Positions 1 through 8,745 of a DNA stretch of 64,000 nucleotides are shown here, piece after piece (position 1 is the stretch's first letter; each line of letters begins with the position of its first letter). Made by a program: the position numbers and the translations under genes. This DNA comes from Rhizobium etli 8C-3. GTDB lineage: Bacteria > Pseudomonadota > Alphaproteobacteria > Rhizobiales > Rhizobiaceae. The stretch is taken from the NCBI RefSeq assembly GCF_001908375.1, contig NZ_CP017244.1, forward strand, positions 1,426,001 to 1,490,000, in the 5' to 3' direction. The notes below the pieces were generated by a model, which saw nothing but the letters and a program-made list of their open reading frames with translations, made no database searches and had not been told where the DNA came from.

Positions 1-2
1 GC

Positions 3-533
3 CTGCGCGAAGAACTGGTCAGTTCAGGAGCTTCCATGACCTGGCATGATTTGGTCCTCTATCTCATCGCAAGACATGCTGGATCGACCGCGGCACAGGC
101 GGTCGCGCGCTGCTTCGCCCTCCAATGGCATCAGGACGGCCTTACGCCCTACATAGTCTTCGAGGGGCGCAGCGATCATGGAGACATCGCCGTTCGGTCG
201 GTTCAGGAATGGGTGTCCACGCATTTTCCGGTGGCCAACCCGCTAGAGGAGATGATCCGTCGCTCGGGGCTGGCCGAGCGCACCTTCAAGCGGCGTTTCA
301 CAGCGGCGACCGGGTTGAGCCCGATCGCCTACGTGCAGCGTCTAAGGATCGAGGACGCGAAACGCCGTTTGGAGCGGACGGAGGCATCGGTCGACGAGAT
401 CGGCTGGCAGGTCGGTTACGAGGAACCGGCTTTTTTCCGCCGTCTCTTCAAACGCGTGACCGGCTTGACGCCGGGAGGTTACCGACGGCGCTTTAGAATA
501 CCTGAGTATGCACGCACCGGCTTAAAGGATTAA
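3..533 (+). CDS. GlxA/AraC-family transcriptional regulator (5' truncated by window edge)
   Basis: The reading frame is open from base 3, so only the C-terminal part of the protein is in the window. The first part, up to about residue 60 of the visible protein, resembles the end of the DJ-1/PfpI-like glutamine-amidotransferase domain of GlxA-type regulators. The remainder is an AraC-type double helix-turn-helix: the first helix-turn-helix lies around SGLAERTFKRRFTAATG, followed by LSPIAYVQRLRIEDAKRRL, and the second around VGYEEPAFFRRLFKRVTGLTP. These are the conserved AraC/XylS spacing and residues. It is probably a DNA-binding transcriptional activator, but the ligand and targets cannot be read from here. 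The stop is TAA and the next gene converges on it. Confidence 0.85.
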   Translation: MREELVSSGASMTWHDLVLYLIARHAGSTAAQAVARCFALQWHQDGLTPYIVFEGRSDHGDIAVRSVQEWVSTHFPVANPLEEMIRRSGLAERTFKRRFTAATGLSPIAYVQRLRIEDAKRRLERTEASVDEIGWQVGYEEPAFFRRLFKRVTGLTPGGYRRRFRIPEYARTGLKD

Positions 534-537
534 ACTC

Positions 538-792
538 CTAGCAACGCGCCTCATAGGTTCGTCCGTAGCGATCTCGATACACGCAGTAGCCGCGACGTTC
601 GGTCGAGCGGCCAATCAGCGCGCCGGCGACGCCGCCAGCGACGGCTCCGACCGCAGCGCCTTCCCAGCTATTGCTGACGGCCCCGCCGATAACTGCTCCG
701 GTGCCGGCCCCAATGGCCGTCCCCCTCTCCGTCGCTGTGCAAGATGCCAGGGCACCAACGAAGGCACTGGCAAGGACAATTCTTCTCATCAT
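538..792 (-). CDS. Small glycine-zipper outer-membrane-type lipoprotein
   Basis: The protein has 84 residues. The start at 792 is chosen because an AAGGAG ribosome site lies just upstream; longer in-frame extensions are low-complexity shadow. The N-terminus (MMRRIVLASAFVGALASC) is a lipoprotein signal ending in a Cys at a lipobox-like ALASC. The middle is a glycine zipper with alternating Gly/Ala (AIGAGTGAVIGGAVSN, then VGAVAGGVAGALIG). The C-terminal tail carries two Cys and aromatic/Arg residues (YCVYRDRYGRTYEARC). This is the layout of 17 kDa surface antigen/glycine-zipper 2TM lipoproteins. A role in the envelope is inferred from family membership; no specific function is known. Confidence 0.8.
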   Translation of the reverse strand: MMRRIVLASAFVGALASCTATERGTAIGAGTGAVIGGAVSNSWEGAAVGAVAGGVAGALIGRSTERRGYCVYRDRYGRTYEARC

Positions 793-808
793 TTTGAACT
801 CCTTAGTA

Positions 809-1123
809 TTACCGTTGAGCAGGAGCGGCCGGCGGCGTAGCCGGTGCCGGCGTCGCGTTGTTATCAGTTGGTGCCATCGGCTTTGCCGGATCAGGGGTTG
901 GCTCGGAATTCGTCGTGGATGCCGTAGGCTGCGGATCCGTATCCGGAGCATCGTTCCACAAAGTGTAAGCAAACGCGACAACGGCGATCGCTGCAATGGC
1001 GGCCGCCCAGCCCACCCATGCGCTGGATCGGGTGTGCTCCACCGGCGTTGTGCGAAGGTCCAGATCCGGGTTGGGAGTGATTGTGCGATTAGGATCGTTC
1101 GGATTGTTAGGATCGTATGTCAT
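809..1123 (-). CDS. Hypothetical single-pass membrane protein with Pro/Thr/Ala-rich tail
   Basis: The protein has 104 residues. The ATG at 1123 sits about 8 bases after a GGAG; an in-frame ATG two codons upstream is too close to it. The N-terminus is Asn/Pro/Asp-rich and cytoplasmic in appearance (MTYDPNNPNDPN), followed by one transmembrane helix at about residues 35-55 (AWVGWAAAIAAIAVVAFAYTLW). A low-complexity Pro/Thr/Ala tail of about 45 residues follows, probably periplasmic. Such short proteins are common in Rhizobiaceae and have no assigned role. It is codirectional with, and 16 bases upstream of, the glycine-zipper gene, so the two may be cotranscribed. Confidence 0.7.
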   Translation of the reverse strand: MTYDPNNPNDPNRTITPNPDLDLRTTPVEHTRSSAWVGWAAAIAAIAVVAFAYTLWNDAPDTDPQPTASTTNSEPTPDPAKPMAPTDNNATPAPATPPAAPAQR

Positions 1124-1355
1124 CTTCATTCTCCGCTTTCGGTGAGAAAGGGAAGCTTTGGACGGCTTGTTTGTTCCGCTAGCGCGTCGACCCCATCTCC
1201 TGGGTTGGACTTCAGTCGCAGATCGATCGGACTTTAGCCCATGGAGAACCAAGTCCAAAGTCCTTCGCAACTTCAGACTGTGGCCCCAGATCGGAACGTC
1301 ATTCAACGCCCAGCATTGGGTTGGTGTGACGGAAGAGCGATCAAGGAGGTTTGCA

Positions 1356-1526
1356 ATGAAGGACGACGGATCCACCCGCGTTAAAAGCCGCTGGAGCGCG
1401 GCGGCCGTCGCCATTGTCATCGCCCTTGCCGGCCTGCTCTACGTCTACGGTCAGCTCCTGTCGGGCGACAGCGAGCAATTGACGCGGAGCCTTCGCGAAG
1501 CCACGACCACCGCCGATGGAAGTTAA
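1356..1526 (+). CDS. Small membrane protein, 56 residues
   Basis: A strong AAGGAGG site lies 7 bases before the ATG at 1356, which is why this internal start is preferred over longer frames. The predicted protein has a charged N-terminus (MKDDGSTRVKSRWS), one hydrophobic helix at about residues 15-35 (AAAVAIVIALAGLLYVYGQLL) and a short polar tail. I do not recognise a family. It is transcribed away from the minus-strand small membrane protein upstream, and about 230 bases separate them. Confidence 0.6.
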   Translation: MKDDGSTRVKSRWSAAAVAIVIALAGLLYVYGQLLSGDSEQLTRSLREATTTADGS

Positions 1527-1602
1527 AGGAACCGAAAAGCACACGAGGTGACCCGCAGTGTGGCCATCCATCCTACGCTCAGACCAGTCTCCCAGAAATG
1601 CC

Positions 1603-2142
1603 TCACGGAATGCAGTTCCTTTCAATGTCATTTGCCACAAATCTTGCAGCGCGTTTCCAGGCTTCGTCTGTGTCGCCACGATACGTTATAAACCGGTCGC
1701 AGGTGGGCTTGTTGGCGTTGATGTCCAGCAGGACATACTTCGCCCAGCCCACCAAGGTGCTCATCTTATGGATCTCGCCTATGAGCAGGTAATTCGCGCC
1801 AGCCCTTTTCGCCTCTTCGTAAAGCTCCGCAATCCCCGGATCACGCGCCGTGCATTGCCCATTCCGGCATACCAACGAAGTGATGCTGAACTTTTTACGT
1901 CTCGAAAGACTGTCACGTAGGGTTGCGCCGAACGCCGTCAGCCGCTCATCGTGGCCGTCGATCTGGCCATCAGCTTCGCCGGACGTGTCCCTGAAGTCGA
2001 AATTGGCAACGGCTACCGTTAAGGGTTCAATCGCCTCGGCAAGGGCGGTTGATGCAAGGACGGTGGCACCCGCCAACGCTATGGCGCGCCACCAACCTGG
2101 GGCGCACAACCTACTTTTTACGTGAAAGCTGGCTTGTACCAC
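1603..2142 (-). CDS. Secreted protein of the DUF2380/DUF3280 type
   Basis: The protein has 179 residues and starts at a GTG preceded by AGGAGGA. A signal peptide (WWRAIALAGATVLASTALAEA) covers about residues 17-37. The mature part begins with LTVAVANFDFRDTSGE and includes ERLTAFGATLRDSLSRRKKF and GANYLLIGEIHKMSTLVGW, the pattern of small periplasmic proteins with a TolB-N-like or CsgG-like alpha/beta fold that rhizobial genomes annotate as DUF2380 or DUF3280. The exact DUF number is my recollection. No catalytic motif is visible. Function is unknown. Confidence 0.7.
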   Translation of the reverse strand: MVQASFHVKSRLCAPGWWRAIALAGATVLASTALAEAIEPLTVAVANFDFRDTSGEADGQIDGHDERLTAFGATLRDSLSRRKKFSITSLVCRNGQCTARDPGIAELYEEAKRAGANYLLIGEIHKMSTLVGWAKYVLLDINANKPTCDRFITYRGDTDEAWKRAARFVANDIERNCIP

Positions 2143-2456
2143 GTCCTCCTCCTACCTGAAAATCGACGACAGGGGTGAGGCCTGCGCCAATGCATTCATT
2201 GATCAGAAGTCTGGTGCAAGGACCGGCAAAAATAGGACTGCGCGAGCGATCGTGCGTTATAAGTCTGTGTCATTCAAGATGCGGAGCGCCGCCGTTTGCC
2301 TGTCCATATTCGTCGTGCCAAGCACATTGAAAAGAGCGTCGACAACGTAATACTCGTCGCCACAGGATAGCGACTCGATTGAAGAACACTCTTGCGGTCT
2401 CGCCAGGCGGCGCGTGGGCGGCGGGCCGATCAGTGTCGCTCGACGTCCTTGGCACC
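2143..2456. other. Intergenic region, no confident gene
   Basis: About 314 bases lie between the 3' end of pcaQ and the start of the DUF2380-like gene. A 67-codon minus-strand frame begins at 2460 with an ATGA overlap of the pcaQ stop, but it has Arg/Pro-rich low-complexity composition and no recognisable domain, so I do not call it as a gene. The promoter of the DUF2380-like gene should lie in 2143-2250, but no clear boxes are visible. Confidence 0.4.
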
Positions 2457-3380
2457 TCATCTTGCCGAAATCTCGCGCGCGGCCTCCCGGATGGTCTGCA
2501 TCAGAATGGACAACGGTAACGAAGGGATCGCGTCCGTGCGCATCGTCAGACCCACAGGCCCTTTGGTTTCGCTCGTATCGATCGGCAGTATTGCCAGCAC
2601 GCCGTCCTCTATGTCGGCTGCCACAACGCCAGTCGAGATGATCCAGATTGCGTCGCTTGACCGCAAGAAGGCGCGGCCGAAAGAATCGGAAACCGTCTCG
2701 ATCTGGTTCGGCAGGTTCGGGACACCATTGGCGATAAGGAAACTTTCCACGAAGGGACGAATGATTGAGGCCCGCGTCGGCATCAGCACCGTGTATTCTG
2801 CGAGCGCGGCAAAGGGCGATTGCCCAGTTTTCAGAAGCGGGTGCCCGGCCCGGACGGCAAACGCCACCTGTTCGGAATAGAGGTGCTCAAATGAAAAGCC
2901 TGCCATTTTTTCCGCTCCAGCAAGGCGTCCGACGACAAGATCGAGGTCGCCCACTCGAAGCTGCTCCAAAAGCACCGCATTGTCGCCAGTCACGATCTTG
3001 ATGCGGCTCCAGGTATTTTCTTTGAGGAAGAGCTCCATGGCCTGCGGCATGACGCGCGTCGATACCGTCGGAAGTGCGCCGATGCGGATCGGCGGAGCGT
3101 CGCCCACCCGCTCCTGGGTGACCGAATCGAGCCCGTGGCGGAGCGCCGTCAGCGCCGCGCCCGCATGTTTAAGGAACACCTCGCCGTACCGCGTGATCTT
3201 GATGCCGCGCCCGTCGCGCTCGAAAACAGCAACGCTCAGCACTGCTTCCAGTTCGCGGATCGTCTTTGTCACCGCAGGCTGGCTCACCCGCAGGAGTTCA
3301 GCTGCCTTCATGACGCTTTTCTGCCGCGCGACCTCGACAAAGGTCTGCAGATGGCGAAACTTGATACGGCTATCGATCAT
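2457..3380 (-). CDS. pcaQ: LysR-type regulator PcaQ of protocatechuate catabolism
   Basis: The protein has 307 residues, the usual LysR length. The N-terminal winged helix-turn-helix is at residues 6-65 (FRHLQTFVEVARQKSVMKAA, then LRVSQPAVTKTIRELE), and a periplasmic-binding-protein-like effector domain fills the rest. It is divergent from pcaD, the known arrangement of PcaQ in Agrobacterium and Sinorhizobium, where it activates pcaDCHGB in response to the pathway intermediate beta-carboxy-cis,cis-muconate or the enol-lactone. An inverted repeat resembling the published PcaQ box lies 8 bases upstream of the start, which fits binding close to its own promoter. The assignment rests on sequence plus context. 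Confidence 0.93.
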   Translation of the reverse strand: MIDSRIKFRHLQTFVEVARQKSVMKAAELLRVSQPAVTKTIRELEAVLSVAVFERDGRGIKITRYGEVFLKHAGAALTALRHGLDSVTQERVGDAPPIRIGALPTVSTRVMPQAMELFLKENTWSRIKIVTGDNAVLLEQLRVGDLDLVVGRLAGAEKMAGFSFEHLYSEQVAFAVRAGHPLLKTGQSPFAALAEYTVLMPTRASIIRPFVESFLIANGVPNLPNQIETVSDSFGRAFLRSSDAIWIISTGVVAADIEDGVLAILPIDTSETKGPVGLTMRTDAIPSLPLSILMQTIREAAREISAR

Positions 3381-3387
3381 TGGTCAC

Positions 3388-3403
3388 ATAACCCATAAGT
3401 TAT
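3388..3403. promoter_or_regulatory. PcaQ box in the pcaQ-pcaD intergenic region
   Basis: ATAACCCATAAGTTAT is an inverted repeat (ATAAC, 6 bases, GTTAT). The published rhizobial PcaQ consensus is ATAACC-N4-GGTTAA, and this site matches the left half exactly and the right half partly with the same spacing. A sister site with the same framework (ATAA, 2 bases, CA, 2 bases, AGTTAT) is found upstream of the transporter operon at 8617. Function is inferred from match and position. Confidence 0.72.
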
Positions 3404-3473
3404 CGGAAAGCCACGAAATATCATTTTACCGAACCGAATTAAACATTCAAATTTCGTGAGAGGAGGAAGTTCC

Positions 3474-4286
3474 GTGCAATTTGCCCGCGTCAACGATGTC
3501 ACGATTCACTATCAGATCATTGGTCGCCCTGCCGGCAAGCCAGTCATTGTCTTTGCCAATTCGCTCGGTACGGATTTCAGGATCTGGCGCGATGTGATCG
3601 TGCGGCTGGCAGGTGATTTCAATATCGTGCTTTACGACAAGCGCGGGCATGGTCTTTCGGATATAGGCCAGTTGCCATATTCGATCGACGACCATGCCTC
3701 CGACCTCATCGGCCTCCTGGAGACCCTTGAGGTCGAGCGGGCCTTCATCTGCGGCCTGTCGGTTGGCGGCCTCATCGCGCAGTCACTTTATCAGCAGCGC
3801 CCGGACCTCGTACGCGGTCTCATCCTTTGCGATACGGCTCACAAAATCGGCACCGCCGAAACATGGAACGCCCGCATCGAGGCGGTCGAAAATTACGGTA
3901 TCGGCAACATCGTCGATGCGGTGATGGAGCGTTGGTTCACGCCCGCCTTCCGGCGCCCGGAAAATCAGGCCTATGCCGGCTACTGCAACATGCTCGCCCG
4001 TCAGCCCGTCGAAGGCTATGCAGCAACCTGCGGCGCAATTCGCGATGCCGATTTCACAGAAGCCGCAGGCAAGATTGCGGTTCCCACCATCTGCATTGTC
4101 GGCGATCAGGACGGTTCGACGCCACCGGACCTGGTGAGACACACCGCAAATCTGATCCCGAACGCACGGTTTGAAACGATCCGCGATGCCGGTCACATCC
4201 CCTGCGTCGAACAACCGGAGGCCCTTACCGCCGTCATCCGCGCCTTCATCGATTTCGCCTTGCATGGAGATCAGGCCGATGAATGA
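3474..4286 (+). CDS. pcaD: 3-oxoadipate enol-lactonase
   Basis: This hydrolyses beta-ketoadipate enol-lactone to beta-ketoadipate in the protocatechuate branch. It is a 270-residue alpha/beta hydrolase: the nucleophile elbow GLSVGG carries Ser96, and GDQDGSTPP and DAGHIPC near the C-terminus supply the Asp and His of the triad. The GTG at 3474 is preferred because AGGAGG lies 7 bases upstream; the earlier in-frame GTG at 3456 would place this Shine-Dalgarno inside the gene. It is the first gene of the pca operon and its stop overlaps the pcaC start by 8 bases, which suggests translational coupling. Confidence 0.92.
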   Translation: MQFARVNDVTIHYQIIGRPAGKPVIVFANSLGTDFRIWRDVIVRLAGDFNIVLYDKRGHGLSDIGQLPYSIDDHASDLIGLLETLEVERAFICGLSVGGLIAQSLYQQRPDLVRGLILCDTAHKIGTAETWNARIEAVENYGIGNIVDAVMERWFTPAFRRPENQAYAGYCNMLARQPVEGYAATCGAIRDADFTEAAGKIAVPTICIVGDQDGSTPPDLVRHTANLIPNARFETIRDAGHIPCVEQPEALTAVIRAFIDFALHGDQADE

Positions 4287-4683
4287 AGCCTCTATTCCGT
4301 CCGAACGCTACCGGCAGGGCATGGCGACCCGCCGCGCGGTCCTTGGCCATGACCACGTCGATCGGGCCGAAGCAGGCTCGACGGCTTTCGACAAGCCGTT
4401 TCAGGACCTCATTACGGAGGCTGCCTGGGGACATGTCTGGTCGCGCCCGGCCTTCACGAAACGCGAGCGCTCGATCGTTACGATCGCGCTTCTGGCCGCA
4501 CTGGGCCAGGATGACGAGATTGCGATGCATGTTCGCGCGACGGCCAATACCGGCGCCAGCCGCGAGGATGTTTGCGAAGCGCTCCTGCACGTGGCGATCT
4601 ACGCGGGTGTTCCGGCTGCCAATCACGCAATCAAGATCGCCAAACAGGTTTTCGAGCAGATGGACGCCGAAAAGACAGCCTGA
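4279..4683 (+). CDS. pcaC: 4-carboxymuconolactone decarboxylase
   Basis: The 134-residue protein belongs to the carboxymuconolactone decarboxylase/AhpD family and converts gamma-carboxymuconolactone to beta-ketoadipate enol-lactone, the substrate of PcaD. The C-terminal half has the family signature (DEIAMHVRATANTGASRED, then HVAIYAGVPAANHAIKIAK) and the N-terminus has the usual RYRQGMATRRAVLG. The start at 4279 overlaps the end of pcaD by 8 bases. A competing start four bases downstream opens only a shadow frame. Confidence 0.93.
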   Translation: MNEASIPSERYRQGMATRRAVLGHDHVDRAEAGSTAFDKPFQDLITEAAWGHVWSRPAFTKRERSIVTIALLAALGQDDEIAMHVRATANTGASREDVCEALLHVAIYAGVPAANHAIKIAKQVFEQMDAEKTA

Positions 4684-5442
<759 letters not shown>

Positions 5443-5444
5443 TC

Positions 5445-6056
5445 ATGCAGGAACTCGGCTACCTCAAGGAAACCCCGTCGCAAACGGCAGGTCCTTATGT
5501 CCATATCGGCCTCACGCCAAATTTCTGTGATATCGGGGGTGTCTTCGCACAAGATCTCGGCAGCGTGATGGTCAACGAACAGACCCTTGGCGAGCGAATC
5601 ACCGTGACCGGCCGCATCTATGATGGAGCAGGCGCGCCGGTGCGTGACGCGGTCGTCGAAATCTGGCAGGCCGACTGCGCCGGGCTTTACGACAGCCCGT
5701 CGGAAATGCGCGGCGCGGCCGATCCGAATTTTGCCGGTTGGGGTCGCTGTCCGACCAGCGTCGAAGACGGCGTTTATCGGTTCGAAACTGTCAAACCTGG
5801 CTGCGTGCCCTTCAAGGACGGCCGCATGATGGCGCCGCACATCTCTTTCTGGATCGTTGCACGCGGCGTCAATATCGGGCTCCACACCCGCATGTACTTT
5901 CCGGAGGAGGCAGACGCCAACAAGGCCGATCCACTGCTTGCCCGTGTCGAACACGGCGAGCGCGTTGCAACAATGATCGCGACCCGCGATGGCACAACCT
6001 ATACGTTTAATATCCGACTTCAGGGGGAGAAGGAAACGGTATTTCTCGACATTTGA
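5445..6056 (+). CDS. pcaG: Protocatechuate 3,4-dioxygenase alpha subunit
   Basis: The 203-residue partner of PcaH has the same intradiol dioxygenase fold, with ETPSQTAGPYVHIGLTP at the N-terminus, VVEIWQADCAGLY in the core and PHISFWIVARG where PcaH has the metal-binding His pair. The loss of those ligands is normal for the alpha subunit. The ATG at 5445 is 2 bases after the pcaH stop. After this gene the usual order pcaDCHGB is interrupted: pcaB comes only after an acyltransferase gene. Confidence 0.95.
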   Translation: MQELGYLKETPSQTAGPYVHIGLTPNFCDIGGVFAQDLGSVMVNEQTLGERITVTGRIYDGAGAPVRDAVVEIWQADCAGLYDSPSEMRGAADPNFAGWGRCPTSVEDGVYRFETVKPGCVPFKDGRMMAPHISFWIVARGVNIGLHTRMYFPEEADANKADPLLARVEHGERVATMIATRDGTTYTFNIRLQGEKETVFLDI

Positions 6057-6239
6057 CGAGGATACAAAGTCAGGCTCTGTGCCCATTGGTGCAGGCGATC
6101 CCTGCCAAAAGCCCATGCCGACGGCACCCCGAATGCAATCAAAGCGAGCAGCGCGGCTATCAAAACGACGATAGGCGGGTTGTTAAAAATGCTGCACCGC
6201 AGTAAGACTTTTCACGGGCTGAACGTCGATGGTGGAAAC

Positions 6240-7409
6240 ATGCAGAAAACATTCGGGCACGTCCTGACGGTGCACAAGGGTCTCGGCCCAGGTTTTGACT
6301 TCCTTAGAATTGCCCTGGCTTTTTCAATCGTATTGGCACATTCATTTTTGCTGACCGGAAATGACGCTTTTTTTCGTTCGAGCCCATTGTGGTTTGCCGA
6401 ATACGCACTGGTTCCGATGTTCTTCGCTCTTAGCGGTTTTCTGATCGCAGGAAGCGCTCAGCGCCTCAGCCTGAAGAACTTTCTCTTGAACCGCGGACTG
6501 CGTATCGTTCCTGCTCTTGCGGTCGATATCGTTGTCTGCGCGCTCATTATCGGCCCTCTTGTGACGACCGTCGCTTTGCGTGACTATTTTCTCGGCGTCG
6601 ACTTCTACAAGTATTTTCTCAACATCATCGGCTGGATTCATTACAGCCTGCCGGGTGTATTTGAGGGAAATCCGACACATCGGGTAAACGGAGCTCTGTG
6701 GACCGTCCCGTGGGAAATCTTCTGCTACATCATCATGTCTGCGCTCATGATCACCTCGATCATCAAGTCATGGCAGAAGCTGGCGCTTTTGACCGGTGGC
6801 TTTATCCTGAGCGGGCTTGTCGTCCAGTCCTTCGGACAACTACTGCCCTATCGCGTTGACCTGGTTTTGAGCACGCTCTTCGTCAGCCGCGGCGCCCAGC
6901 TGGTATTTGCATTTCTGCTCGGCATCCTGGCCTACCAATTGCGGGATTTCATTCCTTACAAAAACTCATTGTTCTTGGCGAGCGTGGCAGTTTCCATCCT
7001 GGCGATGCTGTTCTTGAGCAGCTCCTCCATCGAGAGCGTGCCAAACAGATTGCTGGTAATACCAGCGCTCGTCTATATCACGATATTCGTCGGTCTGACG
7101 CCGGTGCCCCTGCCCTCCTTCTTTCACAAGGGCGACTACTCTTATGGCGTCTATCTGTATCACGACCCCTTTCTTCAGATTTTGATCAGTCTGGCGCCGG
7201 GCCTGTTCCTGATCCCGAAAACCGGGGCGATCGCGCTCTATGCTATCGGCATCTGCGCCGCGATGGGCATCGCTGTCTTTTCCTGGCATGTCATTGAGAA
7301 GCCGATCTTGGGCATGCGAAAGAAATTCTCGTTCGTTGCAAAGGCGCGAGGCGTCGACGAGAATGCCGATATAAGGATTCTGCCGGTCGAAAAACCGGTA
7401 AAGGCATAG
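6240..7409 (+). CDS. Acyltransferase 3 family membrane protein inserted in the pca operon
   Basis: The 389-residue integral membrane protein has about ten hydrophobic segments and the acyltransferase-3 (OatA/NodX/ExoZ-like) hallmarks: FDFLRIALAFSIVLAHSF at the N-terminus with the conserved Arg and His, FFALSGFLIAGS, and ALWTVPWEIFCYI. Members transfer acetyl or other acyl groups onto extracytoplasmic glycans; the acceptor here is unknown. ATG 6240 follows GGTGGA; ATG 6189 and TTG 6180 are alternatives. One 60-base line at 6361 is about 48% G+C, against about 67% in pcaG at 5641, so it looks acquired. It has no obvious link to aromatic catabolism. Confidence 0.85.
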   Translation: MQKTFGHVLTVHKGLGPGFDFLRIALAFSIVLAHSFLLTGNDAFFRSSPLWFAEYALVPMFFALSGFLIAGSAQRLSLKNFLLNRGLRIVPALAVDIVVCALIIGPLVTTVALRDYFLGVDFYKYFLNIIGWIHYSLPGVFEGNPTHRVNGALWTVPWEIFCYIIMSALMITSIIKSWQKLALLTGGFILSGLVVQSFGQLLPYRVDLVLSTLFVSRGAQLVFAFLLGILAYQLRDFIPYKNSLFLASVAVSILAMLFLSSSSIESVPNRLLVIPALVYITIFVGLTPVPLPSFFHKGDYSYGVYLYHDPFLQILISLAPGLFLIPKTGAIALYAIGICAAMGIAVFSWHVIEKPILGMRKKFSFVAKARGVDENADIRILPVEKPVKA

Positions 7410-7450
7410 TTGGCAAGGGAAAGGACATTCCGTGCCATCTCTACCGCCAT

Positions 7451-7496
7451 CTTTTGCCGCCGCCGCGGTTTTCAAACGGCAAGCTGGCGGCAAAAG
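7451..7496. repeat. 11-bp perfect inverted repeat between the acyltransferase and pcaB
   Basis: CTTTTGCCGCC (7451-7461) and GGCGGCAAAAG (7486-7496) are perfect reverse complements around a 24-base loop that itself contains GCCG/CGGC. Transcripts of either strand would fold, but neither has a U-run after the stem, so it is not a classical intrinsic terminator. It may be a remnant of the insertion that separated pcaB from pcaG, or an RNA-processing or operator element. Confidence 0.5.
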
Positions 7497-7520
7497 TAGG
7501 CAAAACAAATGAGAGGTCAC

Positions 7521-8567
7521 GTGACCGCATCCGCCTTCGACCATCCATTTCTCAGCGGCCTTTGCGGGGACGTTGAAATCTCGGATTATCTTTCGGCTGA
7601 TGCCGACATCACAGCTATGCTCTCCTTCGAGGCTGCACTTGCAAAGGCCGAAGGCGCCCTTGGCCTGATCCCGCAGAAGGCAGCACGCCGCATTGCCGAA
7701 GCTTGTCGAGGTTTCACCGCCGATATCACCTCTCTTAGGGTTGCGACCGCCAGAGACGGCGTCGTCGTTCCCGATTTCGTCGCGCAACTGCGCACCTTCG
7801 TGGGTGGCGAGGCGGCCCAGTATGTCCATCTCGGGGCGACAAGCCAGGACGCCATCGATACCAGTCTGATGATCAGGCTAAAGTCGATTGTCTTCTTATT
7901 TTCCGGCAGGCTCGATGCCATTGTTCGCGCTCTCGACGCACTCGATCGCCGGTTCGGCCAGAACAGTCTGATGGGCCATACCCGCATGCAGGCCGCAATC
8001 CCAATTGCCGTTTCGGATCGTCTGCGGACATGGCGAGCGCCGCTTGAAGGTCATCATGGCCGGCTAAGGGTACAGAGGTTTCCCGTCCAGTTCGGTGGCG
8101 CGGCCGGGACACTGGACAGGCTGGGCGACAAGGCTGCCGCCATACGCGCTTCGCTCGCCCAGGAACTTGGACTGACTGACGAGCCACAATGGCAAAGCCA
8201 GCGCGCGCCCGTCGCCGACCTTGCCAACCTCTTTTCACTGATCACCGGCAGTCTGGGGAAGATGGGCCAGGACATAGCGCTTCTGGCGCAGGCCGGCGGC
8301 GAGATCGAACTTGCCGGCGGCGGAAGTTCGTCAGCCATGGTGCATAAACACAACCCCGTCGGTGCCGAAGCGCTTGTGGCATTTTCCCGCTTCAACGCCA
8401 CTCAGCTTTCAGCCATACACCAAGCGCTAGTTCACGAACAGGAACGTTCGGGTGCCGCCTGGACACTTGAATGGCTCGTGCTGCCGCAGATGATCATGGC
8501 GACGGCCGGTGCCCTGCGACTTGCGCGCGAACTGACCGGCAATATTCTACGCCTCGGGGGCTCGTAG
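7521..8567 (+). CDS. pcaB: 3-carboxy-cis,cis-muconate cycloisomerase
   Basis: This enzyme of the fumarase/aspartase superfamily lactonises beta-carboxymuconate, the PcaHG product. It has 348 residues, as in other rhizobial PcaB and shorter than the roughly 450-residue Pseudomonas type. Visible are DHPFLSGLCGD at the N-terminus, the helix GGEAAQYVHLGATSQDAIDTS, and the superfamily signature GGGSSSAMVHKHNPVGAE near residue 270. The GTG at 7521 is chosen for its AGAGG 4 bases upstream and because the family usually starts MTxSxFDHPF; ATG 7509 is the alternative. It is normally the last gene of pcaDCHGB. Confidence 0.92.
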   Translation: MTASAFDHPFLSGLCGDVEISDYLSADADITAMLSFEAALAKAEGALGLIPQKAARRIAEACRGFTADITSLRVATARDGVVVPDFVAQLRTFVGGEAAQYVHLGATSQDAIDTSLMIRLKSIVFLFSGRLDAIVRALDALDRRFGQNSLMGHTRMQAAIPIAVSDRLRTWRAPLEGHHGRLRVQRFPVQFGGAAGTLDRLGDKAAAIRASLAQELGLTDEPQWQSQRAPVADLANLFSLITGSLGKMGQDIALLAQAGGEIELAGGGSSSAMVHKHNPVGAEALVAFSRFNATQLSAIHQALVHEQERSGAAWTLEWLVLPQMIMATAGALRLARELTGNILRLGGS

Positions 8568-8616
8568 ACAAGCTTGCTTCCTCACCGTTCGTGGCAAGCT
8601 GGTGCAGATGCGTAGC

Positions 8617-8632
8617 ATAATGCACCAGTTAT
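8617..8632. promoter_or_regulatory. Second PcaQ-box-like site, upstream of the transporter operon
   Basis: ATAATGCACCAGTTAT shares the ATAA, CA and AGTTAT blocks and the exact spacing of the site at 3388. It lies 114 bases before the pcaM start. In Sinorhizobium meliloti PcaQ is known to activate a protocatechuate ABC transporter operon (pcaMNVWX), so a second site is expected here. A direct repeat ATTACCGT (8635-8642 and 8659-8666, 24 bases apart) follows immediately and may belong to the promoter. Confidence 0.62.
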
Positions 8633-8745
8633 GAATTACCGTATTTATTTCATTTTACATTACCGTTTCGCATGACACACTAACGTGAAATTGAGCTGCG
8701 CGCTAACTCGGCGGTGGAGTCCGCCGGGCATAAAGGGAGAGGAAA

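Noticed and set aside
2257..2460. 67-codon minus-strand ORF overlapping the pcaQ stop as ATGA
   Set aside because: Low-complexity Arg/Pro-rich start, no domain, no independent ribosome site. The overlap alone is not enough to call a gene.
7451..7496. Intrinsic terminator after the acyltransferase gene
   Set aside because: The stem is perfect but no U-run follows on either strand, so it is reported only as an inverted repeat.
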